Source of the DNA: Balneola sp.
GTDB taxonomy: Bacteria > Bacteroidota > Rhodothermia > Balneolales > Balneolaceae
Assembly: GCA_017643645.1 (NCBI GenBank)
Contig: JAEPNB010000003.1
Span: 248,001-312,000, forward strand
DNA: 64,000 bases
Reading direction: 5' to 3'
Under the pieces are notes generated by a model, which saw only the letters and a list, made by a program, of their open reading frames with translations, did no database searches and was not told the DNA's origin. Positions 59,972 to 64,000 of the stretch are shown here, piece after piece. The first letter of the stretch is position 1; every line of letters begins with the position of its first letter. A program made the translations under genes and the position numbers.

Positions 59972-61870
59972 TTAGTTATTTATTCTTTTTCCCTTTGGAT
60001 ATTCAATCTGATAGTTCAATATAAGTTTTTTTGTTTCATTTGGTTTCAGATTCAATCTCCAGTTTATAATTCCGGATTGTTCATCCAGCTCTCCACCTGA
60101 AAGTTGTTTTGGAGATACTTTTATGCTTTCATCTGTGGAAACTGGAATCTGATCTTCAACAATAATTTCAATGGGTTCTGATTTTGTATTTCTGATACTG
60201 ATCTCAAACGATAAACTCTCTCTGGTTTTACTTCCGAAAAATCGACGTTCTTCAAAGTCTTTGAGTTTTTTTCTTTCGATAACAATGCGCTCATCTTTAC
60301 CGAGTGATATTTCCAAAGTATCCAGAAGAGAAGAGGGGGCTAAATACGTACTACCTACAAAACTGTTTTCAAAATACACATTAGCGTCGCCTTCTATCAG
60401 GTTCAATTCGTCCCAATCTGTTAAATTCCCTATCAGATAAGCATTGGAAGACAACTTCGGAACCGATGCATAGAGATAATCAGTTTGTGGAGTTTCTTTC
60501 TTAATCTCAAGTGTATGTTCCTTGCCATCTGAAGGGACCGAATAGGGGCGCTCTATTTTATAACTGAAAGAAGTTTGGTTAGAGATCTCTTGGTTTACAA
60601 GTAATCCTGAGTCAACAAATTCTTCATTCTCTACGGCAACTCCGGAAACTCTTCCCTGCATTTGATCGGACACGCCGGTAACAACTACTTCATCCAAACC
60701 ATAAACATCTGCTGCTAATAAGGCGAACACATTTAGTCCGGAATTGTTTATCGAGAATCTCTTATTCAAAGATCGAAATCCGATAAGGTTGATCCTTAGT
60801 GTATAGGTGCCATTTGGAACATTATCTAATTCAAAAAGTCCATCTACGGTAGTACTTACTCCTTTATTGAGCTCTGGTATTAACACAATTGCTCCGGGCA
60901 ACGGCTCACCTGTAGTTTGATCCATCACTATTCCTTCAATCAGACCATTGTCTTCAGAGCGTTTAAATGTAGCTACCGAGTTGCCACCTGAACTTCTGTT
61001 TGGCTTTTGTCTGGTATTATAAAATCCTACATAACGAGGAAGTAACTCAGGCTTCTGTACATTCTGAGAAGGATCACCGGAATTGATAGTGAATTGTACA
61101 TCATTCCAATCGTATCCTGTATTTTGATAGATATTGGCTTTATAAGTGAATGACAATGGTGCGTTTATATTTTCGGAACGTATATCGTAGCTTGGGTTCC
61201 AACCGGAATTATACACCAAATACTGAAGCGAAAATTCCATTTCCTTTGCCGATTCTACCTCGATCTCAGCGACAACTTCTTTGAATCTGTTTCTGATGCT
61301 TCTGCCTTCTTCTCTTATTCGGTTATTGAGTAATCGAGTCCGGTCATTAATGTCACTGATCTCATTATTTATAAGGATCTTTTGTTCTTCAAATTCCAAT
61401 AGTCGTTTTGAGTTGAGATCAAGAAGAGCGTCCAGTTCTGAAGCCGATAGTTTATGATTATTTGCAATGTTATTGGATGAACTCAATAAAGAAACATTAC
61501 TGTTTATAACATTTATTCGGGCTCTTTTTGATGTTATCAAACGCTGAAGACTATCTCTTTGTGAAGTTAATTGGTTAACAAGCTTACTATTGGAAGTCTC
61601 CTCAATAAAATTATTACGATGGGTGATAGAGAGTAAGGTAAAAGCACCCTTTCCTTTTAGTTGAATACTATTTGGTACCATTGATTCTGACAATTCAGTA
61701 AATACTACAACATTTTTTCCGGTAGATAACCGAACATCAGAAATCCGTTCAATTTGAGCCTGAGACCTGAAAACCGTTACATTATCTATCTCTGAGTTTA
61801 CGGTTACACTATCTGATGTGGTTTGCTGAAAAGATGAAATAGTAAGCAATAGAAGAATCACTGAAAGCAT
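59972..61870 (-). CDS. DUF4139 (MuiA-like) protein with inserted carboxypeptidase-regulatory domain
   Basis: 632 residues: signal peptide about 1-19, an N-terminal beta domain plus coiled coil (about 60-215, with RDSLQRLITSKRARI and LNSKRLLEFEEQKILINNEI), then a DUF4139 domain beginning VYNSGWNPSYDIRSENINAP. About residues 310-420 are an insertion with GLIEGIVMDQTTGEPLPGAI, a carboxypeptidase-regulatory-like domain, followed by LDEVVVTGVSDQ, the phrase that opens the plug of SusC-type receptors. DUF4139 then resumes (SFSYKIERPYSVPSDGKEHT). The periplasmic or surface role is unknown. It is transcribed together with the creD-like gene. Confidence 0.82.
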   Translation of the reverse strand: MLSVILLLLTISSFQQTTSDSVTVNSEIDNVTVFRSQAQIERISDVRLSTGKNVVVFTELSESMVPNSIQLKGKGAFTLLSITHRNNFIEETSNSKLVNQLTSQRDSLQRLITSKRARINVINSNVSLLSSSNNIANNHKLSASELDALLDLNSKRLLEFEEQKILINNEISDINDRTRLLNNRIREEGRSIRNRFKEVVAEIEVESAKEMEFSLQYLVYNSGWNPSYDIRSENINAPLSFTYKANIYQNTGYDWNDVQFTINSGDPSQNVQKPELLPRYVGFYNTRQKPNRSSGGNSVATFKRSEDNGLIEGIVMDQTTGEPLPGAIVLIPELNKGVSTTVDGLFELDNVPNGTYTLRINLIGFRSLNKRFSINNSGLNVFALLAADVYGLDEVVVTGVSDQMQGRVSGVAVENEEFVDSGLLVNQEISNQTSFSYKIERPYSVPSDGKEHTLEIKKETPQTDYLYASVPKLSSNAYLIGNLTDWDELNLIEGDANVYFENSFVGSTYLAPSSLLDTLEISLGKDERIVIERKKLKDFEERRFFGSKTRESLSFEISIRNTKSEPIEIIVEDQIPVSTDESIKVSPKQLSGGELDEQSGIINWRLNLKPNETKKLILNYQIEYPKGKRINN

Positions 61871-62177
61871 AGCTGAAGATTTGGTTGAGTTTGATCATTA
61901 ACTTAAAAGAAATCAGTAATATTTTATATAAATATATTTTATCGAGATTCTTAGTTGTATGCTTCAACAATTTGCGAAGAAATGAGAGGGCATTTTCATT
62001 ATTAACTGCGGGATAAATCCCTTGCTAGTGAACCTGATGGAATTTGTTGTTTGTTTCAAGATCATCAAGTTAACCGGAGAGGACTTTAGTCCGCCTGGAA
62101 TAATGCTGGAATTTATCCCTACGCTTGTACGAATAAATTCATTAATGAATAACAAAAGAAATTCCATCCACTATTTG
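61871..62177. other. Intergenic region between divergent genes, no gene seen
   Basis: About 300 AT-rich bases upstream of both the DUF4139 gene (minus) and the DUF3109 gene (plus). Two small palindromes are visible, GGGATAAATCCC near 62010 and short AT repeats near 61920-61945. No RNA gene or open frame with coding character was recognised; it should hold the promoters of both flanking genes. Confidence 0.6.
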
Positions 62178-62185
62178 TATCTTTG
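62178..62185 (+). promoter_or_regulatory. -7 promoter element directly before the DUF3109 gene
   Basis: TATCTTTG, an exact copy of the TAnnTTTG consensus and identical to the element at 28457. It ends three bases before the ATG at 62189, implying a nearly leaderless transcript. A matching -33 element is not obvious. Confidence 0.55.
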
Positions 62186-62188
62186 GTT

Positions 62189-62773
62189 ATGTTCAAAGTT
62201 CAAGACACCATTCTTACAGAAGAGATTGCAACCACAAAATTTGCATGTGATCTGCCGCGATGCAAAGGAGCATGTTGTGTAGTTGGGGATGCAGGAGCTC
62301 CCGTTGTAAAAGATGAAATTCCTGTATTGCATAAAGCCTATCGGTTATTAAAAGATGAACTGAGACCGGAAGCTGTAGAAGTTGCCGAACGAGATGGAGT
62401 GGTCATCGGAAGCGAAAAAGCCGGATATGAGATCGCTTGTGTAAATGAAGCTGAATGTATATTTGTGAAGTATGGAGATAACGATGTTTCATATTGTTCT
62501 ATACAACAAGCTTATTTTGATGGACGCATTGACTGGGAAAAGCCATTGAGCTGCCACTTGTTTCCGGTACGGTTAAAGAAGATAGCTGGCTTTGATTATG
62601 CCAATTTCGAATATGTGGACAGTTTGTGTTCCGCTGCATGTGACAAGGGAAGTAAAGAAGGAATTTATTTATCCGACTTTCTTGAAAAACCACTCACCAG
62701 ACGTTATGGTGAAGATTGGTACGACGAATTTAAAGCCGCTTGTAACTATATTCGAGAACAGGAAGTAGACTAG
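62189..62773 (+). CDS. DUF3109 family protein (cysteine-rich)
   Basis: 194 residues from the ATG at 62189 (MFKVQDTILTEEIATTKFAC); the longer TTG start would add two residues and place the -7 element inside the gene. Seen: a Cys cluster FACDLPRCKGACCVVGDAGA, CVNEAECIFVKYGDNDVSYC, and SCHLFPVRLKKI, a set of cysteines and histidine similar to the YkgJ/DUF3109 zinc- or iron-binding families. Function is unknown. rpoN begins two bases after it, so they are co-transcribed. Confidence 0.85.
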   Translation: MFKVQDTILTEEIATTKFACDLPRCKGACCVVGDAGAPVVKDEIPVLHKAYRLLKDELRPEAVEVAERDGVVIGSEKAGYEIACVNEAECIFVKYGDNDVSYCSIQQAYFDGRIDWEKPLSCHLFPVRLKKIAGFDYANFEYVDSLCSAACDKGSKEGIYLSDFLEKPLTRRYGEDWYDEFKAACNYIREQEVD

Positions 62774-62775
62774 GC

Positions 62776-64000
62776 ATGCTTCGGAATCAACAAAATATCA
62801 GCCAAAAGCAGCAACTGGGTCAGCAGCAAAAACTGTCGCCACAGCAATTGCAGTTCATCAAGTTGCTTCAGTTACCGACTATAGCTCTGGAACAGCGGAT
62901 CAAAGAAGAGCTGGAGTTGAATCCCATTCTGGAAGAAGCGGAACCGGGCGAAATTCGTCAGGAGAGAGTTGAAATTGAAGATGAAAAACCAATTTCTCAG
63001 GAAAAAGAAGACGGACTGGAAACCCTTGAAGAACACGAAGTAGATTGGGATGAATTTGATTCCAATACCGAATTTGAGGGAGAATCATATTCCACTCCTA
63101 CACATCCGGATATGCAGGAATGGCAGGATCTTCCCGATCCTTATCATGCGTCCTTTTTGGAAGAACTTGAAGAGCAGGTGAGTTTACTTGATCTGACTGA
63201 GGAAGAAGAATTGATAGCCGATCAGATCCTGGGTTCGCTGGACGAAGACGGCTATTTCAGGCGAGAACTTGAAGCCGTTGCCGATAATATTGCTTTCAAT
63301 CACAGCGTGTATGTGGAAGTGGAAGATGTAGACCGAATCCGAAAACAAATTCAGTTGCTTGATCCGATCGGTGTTGCTTCCATGAGTTTACAGGATTGTT
63401 TGTTGGTACAGATAGAGCAATCCTCCAATGAACTGGATGGCAGAGAGTTGGCTATCGACATTGTTAAAGATGCGTGGCAAGCTTTTGAGAAGAAACACTT
63501 CAATAAACTGCTACAGAAGTTTGATGTATCAGAAGAAGAACTAAAAGATGCTTTTGATGTGATCAAAGGAATGGACCCACGTCCCGGAGCAGTATCAACC
63601 GGAATGGAAGAATCCCAGAATTACATTGAACCCGATTTTGAAGTGTACTGGAGAAATACAGATGAATCGGATCTGGATAAAGGAGAGTTTCTCATAAATT
63701 TGAATCAAAGAAATTCACCCTCACTGCGGATTTCTCCTGATTACAAAGAGATGTGGAAAGACATCAAGGAAAAAACAGAAAAGCCGGATCAGCAAACTCA
63801 GAATTTTATAAAAGGGAAGATCGATTCAGCTAACTGGTTTATTGAATCCATCAAACAGCGACAGAATACGTTGATGAATGTGATGAAGACCATGGTAGCC
63901 CTTCAGGAAGACTTCTTTAAATATGGTGACAGTCTGAAGCCCATGATTTTGAAAGACATTGCTGAAAGGATCGGGATGGATATCTCCACGATCTCAAGAG
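62776..64000 (+). CDS. rpoN: RNA polymerase sigma-54 factor (truncated by the window end)
   Basis: At least 408 residues, cut at the window edge. Region I is recognisable: QKLSPQQLQFIKLLQLPTIA and LEQRIKEELELNPILEEAEP, the glutamine- and leucine-rich start through which sigma-54 responds to enhancer-binding ATPases. An acidic region II follows, then the core-binding domain with LIADQILGSLDEDGYFRREL, MDPRPGA and ENYIEPDF-type segments. The DNA-binding part (RpoN box) lies beyond the window; the last visible residues are DIAERIGMDISTIS, the beginning of the helix-turn-helix region. It is coupled to the DUF3109 gene. Confidence 0.92.
   Translation, partial: MLRNQQNISQKQQLGQQQKLSPQQLQFIKLLQLPTIALEQRIKEELELNPILEEAEPGEIRQERVEIEDEKPISQEKEDGLETLEEHEVDWDEFDSNTEFEGESYSTPTHPDMQEWQDLPDPYHASFLEELEEQVSLLDLTEEEELIADQILGSLDEDGYFRRELEAVADNIAFNHSVYVEVEDVDRIRKQIQLLDPIGVASMSLQDCLLVQIEQSSNELDGRELAIDIVKDAWQAFEKKHFNKLLQKFDVSEEELKDAFDVIKGMDPRPGAVSTGMEESQNYIEPDFEVYWRNTDESDLDKGEFLINLNQRNSPSLRISPDYKEMWKDIKEKTEKPDQQTQNFIKGKIDSANWFIESIKQRQNTLMNVMKTMVALQEDFFKYGDSLKPMILKDIAERIGMDISTISR

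Noticed and set aside
1-64000. CRISPR arrays, tRNA or rRNA genes, insertion sequences
   Set aside because: None seen: no regularly spaced direct repeats, no cloverleaf in the gaps examined, and no transposase among the coding regions.

Overview
The window looks like chromosomal DNA from a low-to-moderate GC member of the Balneolaeota/Rhodothermota-Bacteroidota side of the tree. Evidence: a giant secreted protein ending in a YPNPFNP-type T9SS (type IX secretion) sorting domain, DUF6090-type and SusC-like 'EVVVTG' sequence signatures, a bacillithiol deacetylase (BshB1), Bacteroidota-like -7 elements (TATCTTTG) placed directly before start codons, weak Shine-Dalgarno use and frequent TTG/GTG starts. 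The species cannot be fixed from the sequence alone. No rRNA, tRNA, CRISPR array, transposase or phage module was seen.

Layout. 1-1760: end of a pyruvate dehydrogenase operon (E1 beta, E2). 1829-18323 (all minus strand): the most remarkable part. It encodes, in transcription order, a 1751-residue T9SS adhesin, three small pilin-like proteins, a major pilin followed by a strong terminator, a PapD-like chaperone, an outer-membrane usher with a C-terminal TPR domain, a protein that reads as the FliF RBM3 domain plus membrane helix fused to a complete FliG, a TPR lipoprotein homologous to the usher tail, a MotA and a MotB carrying three SPOR domains. No flagellar export gate, rod, hook, filament, FliM or FliN is present. 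My interpretation is a chaperone-usher surface fibre system physically or functionally coupled to an ion-driven MotAB/FliFG-type motor, and I regard it as the candidate undescribed system here.

18511-21619: dTDP-rhamnose genes (rfbA, D, C, B), divergent from the fibre locus. 21722-28470: accessory stretch with an EVE protein, lipoprotein metallopeptidase, orphan PAS histidine kinase, GNAT, DUF6090, a metallo-beta-lactamase-fold protein and about 1 kb of non-coding DNA rich in inverted repeats. 28469-37550: housekeeping (FAD oxidoreductase, alr, FKBP isomerase, tatC, glyA, rpiB, inositol monophosphatase-like, methyltransferase, bshB1). 37644-44819: one long plus-strand run encoding a MacAB-TolC-like efflux pump: two different permeases, a three-gene YqjD/YqjE-like membrane cassette, TolC, adaptor and ATPase, closed by a strong terminator. 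44897-61870: mostly minus-strand genes for envelope proteins and core functions (DUF6588-like, rsgA, lon, an outer-membrane protein, pcrA/uvrD, valS, rsmB, creD-like, DUF4139). 62189-64000: DUF3109 protein and the start of rpoN (sigma-54), cut by the window edge.

Functions were assigned by reading motifs and domain order by eye; no database search was run. Residue positions are approximate unless a single residue is named.
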